Below the pieces are notes generated by a model, which was not told the DNA's origin, did not search any database, and worked only from the letters and a program-made list of their open reading frames with translations. This document shows positions 11,312 to 23,318 of a stretch of 64,000 nt of DNA, piece after piece (within the stretch, counting starts at the first letter, position 1; the number at the start of each line of letters is the position of its first letter). Source of the DNA: Ectobius pallidus (taxonomy: Eukaryota; Arthropoda; Insecta; Blattodea; Ectobiidae); NCBI GenBank assembly GCA_964059195.1, contig CAXKWD010000011.1, forward strand, positions 13,657,951 to 13,721,950, written 5' to 3'. A program made the translations under genes and the position numbers.

Positions 11312-12445
11312 CTAAGGTACATTTAACTAAATAATAAAATGACACACAAATCTGTAATTTAAACGAATAAATAATGTCAAGTTAAACAATTAAGTTAAAT
11401 AAATACAATTCAACTTAAAAACTGAAATTAAATAAGCAATGTTAAGTTTTACGTAACTCGTAAGGAAGCACGTGATTTTTTTTTATTACTTTTAATGAAT
11501 TCCATTGACATTACAAGAAAGAGGATAAGAATTATTTCACGTTAGACGTATGAGAAACATGGAAGGTAACTGCAGTTAACGAAGTTAAATAGAACTCACT
11601 AAATACTAATTAGCTGTGAACTCTTGTACTGGCTATAGCTGAATAAGCACACTACAAGACGTATAAACCATTTGCTATTATTAAAGTTTTCTTTTTAATT
11701 TTAGCTCAAACTGTTCCTGCATATGACTACTTAAACTATGGTGTAGCGAGCGGAATCAAAGTTCACCACTAGGAGTTAGAAATAATTAACAAACTAAAAT
11801 ATTACTCTGAATCTATTTTAATTTTCATACAACAGCAGCATACATTCTCTCATTATTAAAGTTTATTTTCCATTCCTGGAGGAAAAGAGGGAAAAGCAGA
11901 GGAGTGTTATTTAAATAGATCGTTCTGAAACAAAAGCTATACTTTATATTAATTATCTCGACTCCATTAGTTATTATTAAATACACATCGCTTAAGCCGT
12001 GTCATGTAGCTTAAATATATATTTAATACTTCTATGAAGTCTTCACTTTTCCAGCCTATAAAGTTTTCTTTGCTTTAAACGCAGATGAATTGCAAGATTT
12101 ACCGTTTTGATAAACAAAAATTGAAAGGACCCTCATCTTTAGTTTTGGAATTATGTAATGAAGCCACTTTTTAGCTAACTTGCCCTTTGAGTGATGTTAT
12201 AACATACTTGGTAGAGAAGAAAGATTCCCGAAAATTAATATTTTTCCCCCAATAGCAATTAATTTTTCTTTACTTAATAATCTAATTAAGTTAATTTCGT
12301 TCTTTTCATCTCTCTTAATCTGGAAGCCTTTTCGAAAAATTAGGTCTAGTTCAGGCAAATTTGAAATCTTAATAAAAATTCATGTAAAATATATATTTTT
12401 TTATTTACAACCCAACATACCAAACTCCGTGTATACTTGGAATGC

Positions 12446-12448
<3 letters not shown>
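11312..12448. other. intergenic, nothing recognised
   Basis: AT-rich sequence without supported features. Confidence 0.5.

Positions 12449-12497
<49 letters not shown>
12449..12497 (+). repeat. (AAT)n microsatellite
   Basis: About 16 AAT units followed by an imperfect extension (aacaacaataatactaataat). Confidence 0.95.
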
Positions 12498-13288
12498 TGT
12501 AACAACAATAATACTAATAATCTCTGTCCTGTGTTAGTTTATTTGGAGATGAATTGGCATACATATACTAGGCCTGTATAATTTTTTTAAATTTAAATTT
12601 TGCTTATTTGTACTTCCTTCAGTAAAAATATTTCTTTAAATTATATTATATTATCTGAAATAACCGCTATAATTGAAAATTGTTTTCAATATGTTTTCGT
12701 TACTTATACCAACAAAAATAAAACCTAGTTGTAAATATAATGGGATGCGCAGTTGTTAATAGCATAGCCCTTGTAATAGACTTGGCCAGCCTGAGCAAAT
12801 CAATGCTTTCACAGAGTCTCTCAGCCAAATTCCTCCTAAGGACGAAAGCTGCTTACCCGAGCATGGTTATTGTTGCCTTAGCCCCCACATAGGCGTTCAT
12901 CCGGCAAAATCGGTGTGGACTGGGTGTTTGGTTTGCCGACCACTAGTTAGCATTTCCTAGTTATGCTTCAACTGTACTAACAATGTACAAGTTAGCCATC
13001 AGAGTGCTTAGATGTGGACAATTTCCCTACTACATTATGGGAGTGAGGGAATCCTATTTTCTAACTTTTTATGCCTAGGATATATTTTAATGTGTTCAAA
13101 TAACATAGAAAACAGGGATTAATAAATTAATTTGAGTTTCAGGACCAAGCGATTACCTACATTAAGAACACAATGTAAAATTAGACGCAGTAGAGAAATG
13201 AAATATCTTCAATATAATTTTCTCACAGAGATTTGTAGCATAAAAACTCTCACAAAAAATCTACTAGATGAAATTTTGCTATTGTAAT
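12498..13288. other. intergenic up to the assembly gap
   Basis: No feature supported. The stretch 12740-12990 is somewhat less AT-rich than its surroundings but holds no long open frame. Confidence 0.45.
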
Positions 13289-13488
13289 NNNNNNNNNNNN
13301 NNNNNNNNNNNNNNNNNNNNNNNNNNNNNNNNNNNNNNNNNNNNNNNNNNNNNNNNNNNNNNNNNNNNNNNNNNNNNNNNNNNNNNNNNNNNNNNNNNNN
13401 NNNNNNNNNNNNNNNNNNNNNNNNNNNNNNNNNNNNNNNNNNNNNNNNNNNNNNNNNNNNNNNNNNNNNNNNNNNNNNNNNNNNNNNN
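13289..13488. other. assembly gap (200 N)
   Basis: Exactly 200 undefined bases, probably a fixed-size scaffold placeholder, so the true distance is unknown. The long frames of X across it are artefacts. Confidence 0.99.
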
Positions 13489-14137
13489 GATTCAAAATCC
13501 TTATGACAGAAAAATAAATATGCACATATTTCCTCCGTTCAATTCCGCTGTTAGCTTTATTCATATCTAACATAACCTTGCGAACTGTAACTTAGCTACA
13601 AGAACAAATTTCACCTGGTCCTCTGAGCAAACAGTGGAACGAGTCATCACAGAACCTGGACTTAATGTTGGCTCGCAGTGGGAGTTGAAGAAAGAAAGGA
13701 AATAAAGGAGAAAAAAACGTATATAACAGACGGGCATCTCCCAAGTTGCTGAAGACTAAGGGAGTGCGAGCGCAAACTGACGCCAAACCCAGGGGATCAG
13801 ATAATTACGTCATTAATTACACGTTCATAAGTCAACAAACAAAATGCAAGCAGTGTCAAGAAAGGCGAGGACTATCTGTCATAAGAGAGAATCTTGTATA
13901 AACATACATCCCTTCTGCCTCACCACTCAAATCCCTCTCTATCCTCTGCCTGCATCTTCGACTGGAGGTTTAGCTGCTCCCAACACGGTCATTTACAATG
14001 TGTCAGGCGTGTTACATTGCCACAGTTCTATCCAAATCCGTAAGGTTTCGGAAATCTGCATATTACAACGCGATTAAATACCACTACTGATCAATATCCC
14101 AGAACTAGTGAGTGCATTCTATAATATATCTAATGTA
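13489..14137. other. intergenic, nothing recognised
   Basis: No feature supported; frames at 13592-13786 and 13844-14077 are unrecognised. Confidence 0.45.
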
Positions 14138-14647
14138 AGTTTGATCCTGTTCAAAACAAAGAGATGTGGCTGTCATTCATCACCGTGATAATGGTAGTTT
14201 GTTAATTCTCAGTACATTATTATTATTTTTATTATTATTTATTTGACCATAGTTGACCCAGAGTCCCACAGCTGGAGGCTACACTACTACAACTGACCTC
14301 CTTTCTATCTTGAACAAATAAACGTGAGAGGGAAATAAAAGTACGAGAGAGGAGTAAGATATGCGTGAGTGTCCCGCAGGGTCGTCGTGAACAATGAATC
14401 CTTTGTGTTTTGTTTGCTAAATTATATACTATAATGATGACGATGCCAGTGAGAGTTTATTATTTCACGTGTAAATGTTGATATTATTGTTGCATGTACT
14501 TACGAACACTACTTCTCCATTAGCAAGCCATACCCTGGTAATGCCGCATGCTAATGACATTAACCAATCACGTTTTGTCACATGATGCGAATTTTACGCG
14601 AACTCTCTGTGAGTTCTCCTCCCCTTTGTTTTGAACAGGATCAAACT
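14138..14647. mobile_element. T3: 510-bp MITE with perfect 24-bp TIRs
   Basis: AGTTTGATCCTGTTCAAAACAAAG at 14138-14161 is repeated exactly, inverted, at 14624-14647. The interior has an ATT-rich stretch and no transposase. I see no convincing target duplication, so the superfamily is open; the perfect TIRs point to a fairly recent insertion. Confidence 0.82.
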
Positions 14648-15390
14648 AGCCTGAGAAGTAGTATAGAGAGGGTTATGCTTATGAACTTAAAAACCGGTAA
14701 GACACCTGTCTTCCAGGGTTGATACACTCAGACTTTTCGCAGGATTAAATTATCCTAAAAATTTAATTATGCAATTTGAGCAGTTGCTCAGTATTTTGTA
14801 TTTTTAGAATAGGACCAATCAACCTTACCTTCATTTGAATCCCTCCGGTAATAAGTGCACCCTCTGAGAAGCAATTTACACTACATCTTTCTGAAATAAG
14901 AATATGATCGTTATTGGACTTGTCTTCAACAGAAATTGACATTTAAATAATGCACGAACTGACGTTGCCCTGGTAACTGTTAATAATAATTTTTTGTAAT
15001 TGGACTGTGAGACGACTTTTCCACTCACTCTTTCGTTATATTTACATACTTACTAACATTGAAAAAATTAAGTTTAACGTTTCAATTCTATTGTACATTC
15101 TGTCAAAGTACTGAGCCCCTAATTAAAAATGAAACAATAGGCTGTTCATAACTGAAGAGTATGTATTTCTTCTGTTGAATAACGTGGAAATACCTTAGAC
15201 CTTTAAATTTTCAGACGTCAAGTATTTATCCTTTTTTTTTAAAGAGAAAGCCCCAAAGTGGGGAAGATTTCCTCTTCTTATGGTCCAGTTAGGAAACTAA
15301 CCACAGTCATAATCTCATAACATTATTTTAATATTGTTAAGCCTATATAAAAACATAGTAATCGATGTTGAATAATTAAACACGATATAG
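14648..15390. other. intergenic, nothing recognised
   Basis: AT-rich, no supported feature. Confidence 0.5.
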
Positions 15391-15645
15391 CCTATCTTCT
15401 TCTTTCTCGTAATTTAACCTCTCCTGTATATGCGGCCAACGGCACCCGGGCCTTACAGGACCGCAACCTGTCGGGAGAGGGAATACATTTGGATCACAGA
15501 CACACTTTCTTGACCAAACAAGGACAAGGAGGACTTCCCAGGATGGGTGATCACCCCAATGCCGGGGCCACCTCCGAGGCAACACGAATACATAGGATAA
15601 GGCACACCAGTCGCACTCACACTCATTCCCGTATAAGCGCTAGAT
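15391..15645 (-). mobile_element. P1a: tRNA-derived SINE, 5'-truncated
   Basis: Reverse-strand copy of the P1 family. It matches the 3' two-thirds of the full copy at 22889-23318 (cctgtcgggagagg..., ccaatgccggggccacctccgag, attcccgta-type segment). The 3' tail, read backwards, is the ttcttctttctcg at 15394-15406. The tRNA-like head is missing. The frames on both strands here (15376-15585, 15453-15806) are SINE translations, not genes. Confidence 0.85.
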
Positions 15646-15745
15646 ATAATTAACATAACAGAACAAAAGGCAGCAATCTTCCAGGAGATCTGTGTTTCAT
15701 GTAACTTACTTGACCATGCAGATGGTGTGTAACAACAATAATTAT

Positions 15746-16056
15746 GTTTACTCCAAGACGCTACATCCCTTGAGGAACTTGACGTACCACTCGACCGCAG
15801 CATCATCTATCAAAGGCAGATGGCATTATTGGGGGTCATGTTGTCAGCATGCCGACTCCTACGACGTTACTGATGGCTCACCGGAGTGTAACCACTATTT
15901 CTTTATAAAATAGCTCTTCAGTTAAGGTCACGAGGATGAGTGTAACCCGGTCCAGACCTCTTACCTCATGAAAAATACGAAGAAGTACTGTGGATCGAAC
16001 CCAGACCTTCGGATACATAGTCGACAATGCTAACCATTATACCAAGCAAGCCGTCG
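15746..16056 (-). mobile_element. P4a: tRNA-derived SINE
   Basis: Shares body and head with 36927-37136 and 25416-25697. The head, read on the minus strand, keeps a B-box-like GGGTTCGATCC (plus strand ggatcgaaccc, about 15993-16003) and a decayed tRNA-like 5' end near 16056. The body contains the conserved gtcagcatgccgactcctacg at 15842-15862. Extends further 3' than the 37-kb copy, to the acatcccttgaggaa segment near 15762. Confidence 0.85.
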
Positions 16057-16083
16057 TAAGCTAGTCCCTTAATACTAAACTAA

Positions 16084-16212
16084 AACTAAGTACAGTCCTT
16101 GGCGATGCATTCCTCAAGAGGCTAGGTATACCATCCGACCGCTGGGCCATCTACCATTGACATATTGCAGGATTTGGGTGGGGGCATGCGGTGAAACCAT
16201 GGCCGTCAAATC
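16084..16212 (-). mobile_element. P4b: 3' fragment of SINE P4
   Basis: Resembles the 3' part of P4a (cctcaagaggctaggtataccatccgaccgc versus cccttgaggaacttgacgtaccactcgaccgc). No head. Probably a separate, older, truncated insertion directly beside P4a. Confidence 0.6.
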
Positions 16213-16221
16213 TGTTAATAC

Positions 16222-17062
16222 TTTTTTCTTCTTCCTTCTCTGAGCTTTAGTCCCTCGTTGTAGGGACGTTTACACGACCAACGCCGCCCGGACCGTATAG
16301 CACCGCTACTTGTCGGGAGGGACTTTCTCTGGATCGCATATATACTTTTTGACCAGACAAGGACATGGAAGGTTTCCCCGGATGAATGATCAGCAGAATG
16401 TCTTGGCCACAACACGAACACAGAGGACGAGACACACCGGTCACACACACTGATTCCGAGGAAGGGGCGGACGGGATGATAGTGATAATGAGGGCCAGGT
16501 GATATCCGGGGACCACGAGGGCCTAAAGTTTCTCGATATTCGTCTCACAGGAGAGAGAAACCCCATCCAGGAAACTTGTCTCTACCAGGAATCGAAAGAG
16601 TCCCCGTTGCGTGAGAAAAGCGAACGCATCCCCTGAGGCGTAGCCAGAAAATAATTTCGAGGAGGGTCGAAATACCCTCGAAGACAAGGGGGTACGGGGG
16701 CCCACCCCCGGAAATTAAAAAAAACTGGACTTACGAAAATCATATTTAACGTTATTTTTGCACTGAAAAACTAGATAGCAAATTTGTTTACTATACTCTA
16801 AGACATCACAACTTACATAAGAAATCGTTATAATACTTATGACTATTTATAATAAACTTAAAAAACATGGAACAGTGGAAATAGTAGGCCTACATTTACA
16901 CGTTAAGTATTTTATTAATAAATGAATTAATTAAATATTTGACAAAATGAAGCTAACATAACTTAAACAGAATTTTAGGTTTTGATTTGGGGGGGGGGCG
17001 GGGTCCAGACCCCTGGGCCTCCCCTTCCCTACGCCACTGGCCATAGCTGTGGATTAGATCTC
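16222..17062 (-). mobile_element. P1b: tRNA-derived SINE split by a DNA element
   Basis: Body matches P1c throughout (16245-16632), including the decayed B box region aggaatcgaaagag at 16589-16602. The head stops at cgcatcccctgag (about 16637) and resumes as gccatagctgtgga at 17040-17053, the same words that are contiguous in P1c. The intervening about 400 bp is element T4. So the SINE was present first and T4 landed in its tRNA-like A-box region. Confidence 0.82.
16633..17039. mobile_element. T4: DNA-type element nested in SINE P1b
   Basis: Ends resemble inverted ggcgtag (left, about 16637) and ctacgcc (right, about 17029), as in hAT-like elements that start CAGTGGCGTAG. Near-terminal G/C tracts (ggggtacgggggcccacccccgg and a run of nine or more G at 16989) are also typical of that group. 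Interior AT-rich, no transposase. The boundary is fixed by the interrupted SINE; the target duplication is short or decayed. Confidence 0.65.
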
Positions 17063-18371
17063 TTAATGGACTGAGTGGAATTTCCCCTGAATCAGATTAA
17101 TCCAAGGTGAGAAATCATTTACACGTAACTTATCCCCACCCCTTGACGTCATAAAAACACGATATACTTTCCCTACAAATTTAGGTATAGTGACATTCAT
17201 GTAAGGAAGTTTTCCTTTCCTCGACAGGATACTATTCTTTCAAACATACCACAGTGTGTCAAGTTACCATCAATTTGTCTTCCAAGTAGAACGGACTGAA
17301 CGGAATCTAGAAATCCACAAAAGAAAATACAAGTCCTGTCTGAAATATGTATCATAAGTCAGAGTTGTGATTTATAACCAGTTCGCTCGTGTGCACAGAG
17401 TTTATTTTTAACGAGACATAACATGCTAGCATTCACGTCACGATGGAGTGTAACTCCAAATACCCTAAAAACATTAAAGCTATCCTCGCAAGAAATACCC
17501 AGCCGACAACATTATCAAACTATAACGGAAAACATTATCAATGGCATATGTACCATTTGTACAATATATATCTTTTCTAGTTCTAGATGTATTCAAATTA
17601 CAGATCTAGTAGGTGGGTTCCCTGGATGTATTCATGAGTATACAAACAAGTATTCTAATATATTAATGGGAGTCGGTACACCATATATTTACAATTTCAG
17701 AGTTGTGATTTATTTACTTCTTTCTCAGCTAACATTTATGGTATTATATTACTTTTTTTTCTACGATAGTATTTTTCCATCCAGTTGCTATTCAAGTAAT
17801 CTTGATGGAAAGCAGAATTTCCGGTACTCAGTGCCGGCAACCGCATTAATTTCCTCATTTTGTACCGCACTCCTTACCGCACTTCTTACCGCACAGGGAA
17901 GTCATTAAATCAAAGCCGAGATCAGTGTCGAGGAACTCAGTAGTTGCACCTGCTAAAATGTTTATTAACAAATGAAAAAAAGGGCACGCACAATGAGCAG
18001 TAACAGTTTATGAGAACCGCCACAAGAAAGTAATGGATCGCCACTAAGCACTGCCTTCATGTGACCATGCATGAGATGCAATGCACCAAGAAAAAATGGT
18101 AACGTTATGTGGTTTGTAAACTTGAGCAAACTTCTGGAAAAGGTGTTTGTATTTAATTATTTCACGTAAGTTTTCAGATTTTTTCGCTGCCGCAGAAAAG
18201 TAAATAAGCATCAGGCCTTTTTACTGTCGTAGAAAAAACAGTATGCAATGGATGTGCGTCATGTGCATTGGGGAATCTCCATTACCTGAGAATATTTTTG
18301 GAGACAAATTTATCTGTCACTGGGACTAGAACCCATAACAATGTTCAACAGTAGCATTATTCTGATATAAT
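17063..18371. other. gene-free stretch with one long unrecognised frame
   Basis: The frame 17423-17908 (161 codons) is among the longer non-repetitive ones in the window, yet it matches no family I know, has no clear domain, and is rich in Ile, Tyr, Ser and Phe as expected of AT-rich noise. A 12-bp unit taccgcactyct is repeated at 17863-17894. I do not call a gene. Confidence 0.45.
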
Positions 18372-18480
18372 TACGCAGGCTTTCACAGCCGGGGCCTTGC
18401 AGGTTAAGACCAGCAGTCAACCTCTGAAGATGCTCGCCATAGACCCTAGCGAAACGTGAGATTCAGAAAACCTAAAACCA
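18372..18480 (+). mobile_element. possible Penelope-like element end with decayed hammerhead ribozyme
   Basis: Contains CTGAAGA (18424-18430; hammerhead core CUGANGA), a 20-base spacer with weak self-complementarity, then GAAAC (18451-18455). Penelope-like retroelements are known to carry small hammerhead motifs in their terminal repeats with a gaaacgtc segment; here the cleavage triplet GTC reads GTG. The upstream aggctttcacagccggg also fits that class of repeat as I remember it. No reverse transcriptase is present. Confidence 0.4.
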
Positions 18481-19142
18481 AATCCCATCACCCAGGAAAT
18501 CCATGTATAAAATAGAAGAGAAGATTCCCTCTTTTATGAATAAGATGAAATATTTCCACTACTGTTCCCAATTTTGTAATAAATAAAATAAAAACATACT
18601 GCGAAATTAGGGGTACTGCGAAATTAGGCATGTTTGCTATACTCGTATTTTTGTCAATGATTGAGTAATTGTGTGATTAATACAACAGGTGAAGTTATAG
18701 ATAATAAAATAAGGGATTTTTTTTTTACCTAGATGTTTGATTGGAACGTACTGGATGGAAGTAGTTGGGGAACCAGAGTTTGTGTTCTAGGCTCATATAT
18801 CACAGCTGCAACTTCGCTGAATTAACAATGCGTGGGCTCCATTTCAATAAAATATCGAACGTAACCACACTGCCCTTTCGCCCATACCCCAGTCGCCTCT
18901 ATGATTTGTTCAATTAAGTCCATGCGTCGGCACTACAAAATATTAACCATACTATCCTGAGACTCAATATGGTGAATAAATTGCTCTTCAATGTAAATTC
19001 GTGTGGTTTCTGTATCTAACATGGCGTCAGGTTGGTCACACTTCCATATGTGGAATTATCCCACACAGTTTTCCCTAAAATTTGTGCTCTGGGGTTATTA
19101 GATTATTACATATGAAGTCTTCATAAAATAAAACACAACATC
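18481..19142. other. intergenic, nothing recognised
   Basis: No supported feature; a gcgaaattagg-type duplication (ctgcgaaattaggggtactgcgaaattagg) at about 18599-18628. Confidence 0.5.
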
Positions 19143-19535
19143 CGAGGGCCGTCCATAAAGTAAGATTCCTTGGGACCATTTACAGAAACAAAACATAATT
19201 TCGTGGACATTTGTATTGCAACAGAAACAGCGGATGTTCAACTATTTGTCAACATATTCGCCACAGGAATTGAGACGATTTTCATACCGTGGGACCAACG
19301 TTTGAATACCTGTGTTGGAGAAGTCTGCCGCCTGGGATTTGAACCACCGTGTGACAACCATCTCCGCCTGTCTGTGAATCTCTGTCATTTCTTAAGGCGT
19401 AGGAAAAGATGGAAATCACTGGGAGCGAGGTCTGGACTGTAAGGTGAATGTTTAAACACCTCCCAGTCGAACTTCTGCAGGAGACTATCTGGGAAGTGTT
19501 TAAAATCCACTCTATAGCCCGGATTCCGCCACGGA
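19143..19535 (-). mobile_element. M1: mariner-derived inverted element, right arm truncated
   Basis: Left end cgagggccgtccataaagtaa is a mariner-like TIR. On the minus strand the arm encodes transposase C-terminal motifs, including FDWEVFKHSPYSPDLAPSDF near 19465, containing the YSPDLAP/SDFH block of mariner DD34D enzymes, with a frameshift and stops. After a junction near 19485 the sequence begins to repeat in inverse (gtgtttaaaatccactctatagcccgg) and then breaks off. Copies M4 and M5 show the same architecture. The plus-strand frame 19170-19442 is not a gene. Confidence 0.82.
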
Positions 19536-22386
19536 ATTTAGTTTACTTTAGTTCTACGTAAGGGAACAACACTCCAATTAAATGACATTTATATACTGTA
19601 TCTCAGCTCGTTACATTTCACTAGTAGTTCCGTGCACAGTAAGTCTGCGTCCAAAAAATAAATAAAGAACGAAGCTAAATAAAAAAATTAAAATCCTTCC
19701 ACATATGTCCTTTTTAATGACTCCTAAGTGTATTCATGCCAACTTGTAACACTCAACATAAAAACACAATTGTTATTTTGGAAAACCTTGTGCTTGAAAC
19801 CACCCAACTTTCCCCCAAGAAAGATTTCATGTACAAATATATGTTTCTGTAGAAACAAATATATTGGCTATGGGGCATGATGCAGGTAATATTTTTGGGT
19901 TTCGCGTGCTCACAAGACCGGAGAAAAATATTACATTCGTAGAGCAGGCACTAGTATGCAGATATCAAGGAAAGTGAAAAAAGAAAGCTATACCATTCCC
20001 GGTGTCGCTGAAAGGAAGCAGGAAAAGAAAATAAATGGTAGGAATAAATCGAAGCCCATGACTGAATTATTTGTATATCCCATCTGAGCCACTAAGGGAA
20101 CATATCTTTCCCCGTGGTCCATCAATGACGCCTCTAACCCAGGGAGGAACATTCGTCTGCCCTACACAAAACTTTCTTTCCAACCCAGTTCCTCCTTATT
20201 TAAAATATATGTGTCAGATCAGGGATTCGAACTGAGATCTACCTACTTTCAAAAGTCCATTTAACAAGCTTATCTCTATAAAACTTGAGAAATGGTTTCT
20301 GCTATACAGCCGTTTAGTTTGTAGCCAGTTTATCTTGGAAGTAAGGGAATCTTCCTTAACAATAGCGTTCTTTATGCCCGAAACGGAATGGGAATTCTCA
20401 AGCGAAAAAAAATCTGAATTTAAAAGGTTCAAGTGCCAGGAAACGAAAGTCCATAATTCAATCAAAATGCCTGCTGCCACAATGTTCCTGTAGACTAGAC
20501 TTGTTTTCTTTGCTCATGGGGTATAAATCATGGCATGACCGAAGTGTCGAGAGTGAATTTCTAGACACTACTTGTGCTATAAACTTGAAAATTGACGCAC
20601 CTAACTAAACCTTGAACTAAAATTACTGTTTAATGTGTCAATTTGTTTCTAAGTTATTCATTTAATTTATTATTTAAATAAATAATATTTCTCACTTCTT
20701 CAAAAAATAAACAAATATGGACCTGAATGTTTAGTCACTTTTTTATTTCACGGTTAGAACATTATCGACGGATTTTTTTTTATATTACTTAGACTTTTTC
20801 AGTGCACGCTTTGTAAAGCAGCTGCTTGTCGGACTGTTAATACGCCAGAAAGTAGCACTTTGGCAGCCTAGGCCGGTAAAGTCAATTTTACCGGCGTAGT
20901 ACGGTATAGTCGTCATGGCTACTGAGAAATCTAGATGGCAGTGACCATTCATACAGGGTTTAAAACAAAATACTTGAACATAAAGCAACAAATATGAGTC
21001 AATATTTTTCTTTACCTTAATAAAAAACTTCACCAGTTTTTTTTACAAATCTCTTAATAATATAACAAATATAGGCCTAAGGTAACATAGCTATATTATT
21101 GCTAAGAAACCATACTGCCATCTACATCCGCATTTCGTATTGGTTCATAGCATAGGATTCAGGCGGGTTTAAGGATATGGCGTTATAAAATGGCTTACTA
21201 TGCCTTTTATAATTAATTGTACGGTATTTTTTATTTCATTTCATATAATTTACAGAGCTTTTACTAATAAAATTGTATGCAGCTCTTGATTATCCGTCTA
21301 AATTAATACTTTCCTAATTTAACGCATATAATTGTGTATCAAACTTATAAATATACTTTATTAAATTACAGCAATAGAAATTCAAACTTTATATAACATG
21401 CAAATCCCCATGCATACTATACAAGACGAAACCAAACAAATCGATTAATTGAACCTAAAGGTTTCACATCTTCAAGTCTAAAATATAGTTGTAGTTTTGG
21501 TCCCAGATTATTTCATTCCACTGTTAATAAAACTCTGAATTATTTAATATAAACAATTACAGCTTTAAGAAAAAATTAAGTTTACCACATAATTTTCGTA
21601 TTTCTTCTTTTTAAAACATCCGTCCTATTATTACTCAAAATGAAAGTAATTGTATTTTTTTAAAACAATTTGTGTTTTTGTTTAAAATATTTTTAACTAT
21701 TTATGAACTGCCTCTGAACACGAGTGGCGTTTTGATTTTAAAAAAGTGTTAAAATTGTAGCCATGTCTTTCATAAAATGTAACTTTTATTCAAGACAATA
21801 AACTATAAATTTTCATTAAAAAGGACTGTAAAAAAATGAAGCTTTAAATATCTTTATTGGATAGATTATCCAACCTCAATTTATCTTACAGGTAGAGTCC
21901 AAGTTAAACCTTGGATATTTTATTTATTTTTAAAGCAAATAAAATAAATATAATTTCAAATTATGTAGGGAAGTTATAAATGATGTTATTGACAGTTACG
22001 GGCTGTTTTGCCTGAATATTCGGAAGAAAAGAGCAATAAAGTATGCAATTTAACATTAACAGTAGACCTGATAGGTCTCTGTATGGTTATATGAGCATTG
22101 TGACTGTTGGCTGGAGACACTGCTTTATATATTACAACTCTGATGAGTGATTCGAATCTCTAGAGGTTACATCTACACTCATTAGGACGAAGAGGTCACC
22201 TCTGCCTCTCATTTTAATGATTTGTGTAATGCAGATTTATGCATTCCTTCCTGTGACCCATTTTTGCATTATAATGCGTTGCGCGGCAGGCAAAGTTAAT
22301 AACGCTACAAAACAAAACGTGCACATTATCACTCTGTATAGACTGTCTCCGGAGAGACAGTTCTAGGAAGAAAATTCTCTCTCGTA
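19536..22386. other. gene-free AT-rich stretch
   Basis: No gene supported. A B-box-like GTTCGAATCC (reverse, about 20225-20235) may be an isolated SINE fragment, but no A box or tRNA fold accompanies it. A perfect 9-bp stem (gccggtaaa/tttaccggc) lies at 20870-20893. Confidence 0.45.
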
Positions 22387-22855
22387 CGAGGCGTGTTTCC
22401 AAATAGTTTATTATCATTCACCATCTTACACCTTACATTACTTCTCTACATAGTCACCGCAGTTATTCAGGTAGGCTACTTGTAACGGGAAACCAATTTT
22501 TATATGCCTTCGTCAAAGAATGATTCCGCCTGTGATGAAAGTCAGGTCTGCACTTCTTTTTTCACAACGTCATCGTCGTTGAAATGTTTTACACCAAGGA
22601 ATTTCTTCAGATGATGAAAATAGCTAGGTGCCAAATCCGGACTGTAGCGAGGGTGGTCCAATTGTTCCCAACCAAATTGTGTGATAAGATTATGAGTTTG
22701 ATTGGCTGTGTCTAACCCACTTCCACACCATTCTATCACTCGTTATTGTTTCACCATAAACCTCACACAATTGGCGATGAATGTTTGTGGTGTAACATTT
22801 CTCGCATTCAAAAAATAGAATCACTGATCTGACTTCATAGTCGGAGTGGTTCTAA
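22387..22855 (-). pseudogene. M2: internally deleted mariner transposase
   Basis: TA then cgaggcgtgtttcc (22385-22400) is a mariner-like 3' end. On the minus strand two transposase parts abut. The N-terminal helix-turn-helix region (IHRQLCEVYGETITSDRMVW, roughly 22796-22737) runs into the C-terminal catalytic region containing NQTHNLITQFGWEQL and YSPDLAPS-F (22690-22620) in another frame. The middle of the enzyme, including the first two catalytic acidic residues, is missing, so this is a deletion derivative that cannot encode an active transposase. A LINE-type alternative is unlikely given the YSPDLAP motif. Confidence 0.85.
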
Positions 22856-22888
22856 GGTCCATAATATGATTAAACATTTCTCAACAAG

Positions 22889-23318
22889 TTTTTTCTTTCT
22901 TTCTTTGTCGTAGTTTTACCTCTCCCTTTTAGGATGTAAGGGACCCAAGCCGCCTGGGCCATACAGGGCCGCGACCTGTCGGGAGAAGGATTATCGTTGG
23001 ATCACATACATACTTTTTTACCAGACAAGGACATGGAGGGCCTCCCGGATGAGTGATCATCCCAATGCCGGGGCCACCTCCGAGACAAAACGAACACATA
23101 GGACGATACACACCATTCACACACGCACGCACTCCAAACAAGGCGATGATTGGGATGAAGATGACGGCCAAGGGCCTAAAGTTACCTGACATTTGTCTCA
23201 CAGGTGAGGGAAAACCCCGGAAAAAACCTCACCTAGGAAACTTGTCCCGACCAGGAATCGAACCCGGGCCCGCTGCGTGAAAAGGTTGAACGCATCCCCT
23301 GAGCCACAGCGGTGGACT
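22889..23318 (-). mobile_element. P1c: full-length tRNA-derived SINE
   Basis: Best copy of family P1. Minus-strand 5' head GTCCACCGCTGTGGCTCAG contains an A-box-like tGGCtcaggGGatg (plus positions about 23291-23304) and an exact B box GGGTTCGATTCC (23254-23265). The body of about 340 bp ends at gtaaaactacgac followed by an AAAGAAAGAAAG tail (plus strand ctttctttctttg, about 22896-22908). Transcription would be by RNA polymerase III from these internal boxes; mobility needs a LINE in trans. The frames 22929-23201 and 23053-23280 are SINE translations. Confidence 0.92.

Noticed and set aside
13250..13573. 100+ codon frames across 13289-13488
   Set aside because: They consist of undefined bases of the assembly gap.
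15453..15806. 117-codon minus-strand frame
   Set aside because: Translation of SINEs P1a and P4a and the spacer between them.
17423..17908. 161-codon plus-strand frame
   Set aside because: AT-driven composition, no recognisable domain, no splice or repeat support; chance length is plausible in 64 kb.
20213..20240. B-box-like GTTCGAATCC, possible tRNA gene
   Set aside because: No A box at the right distance and the T-arm does not pair properly.
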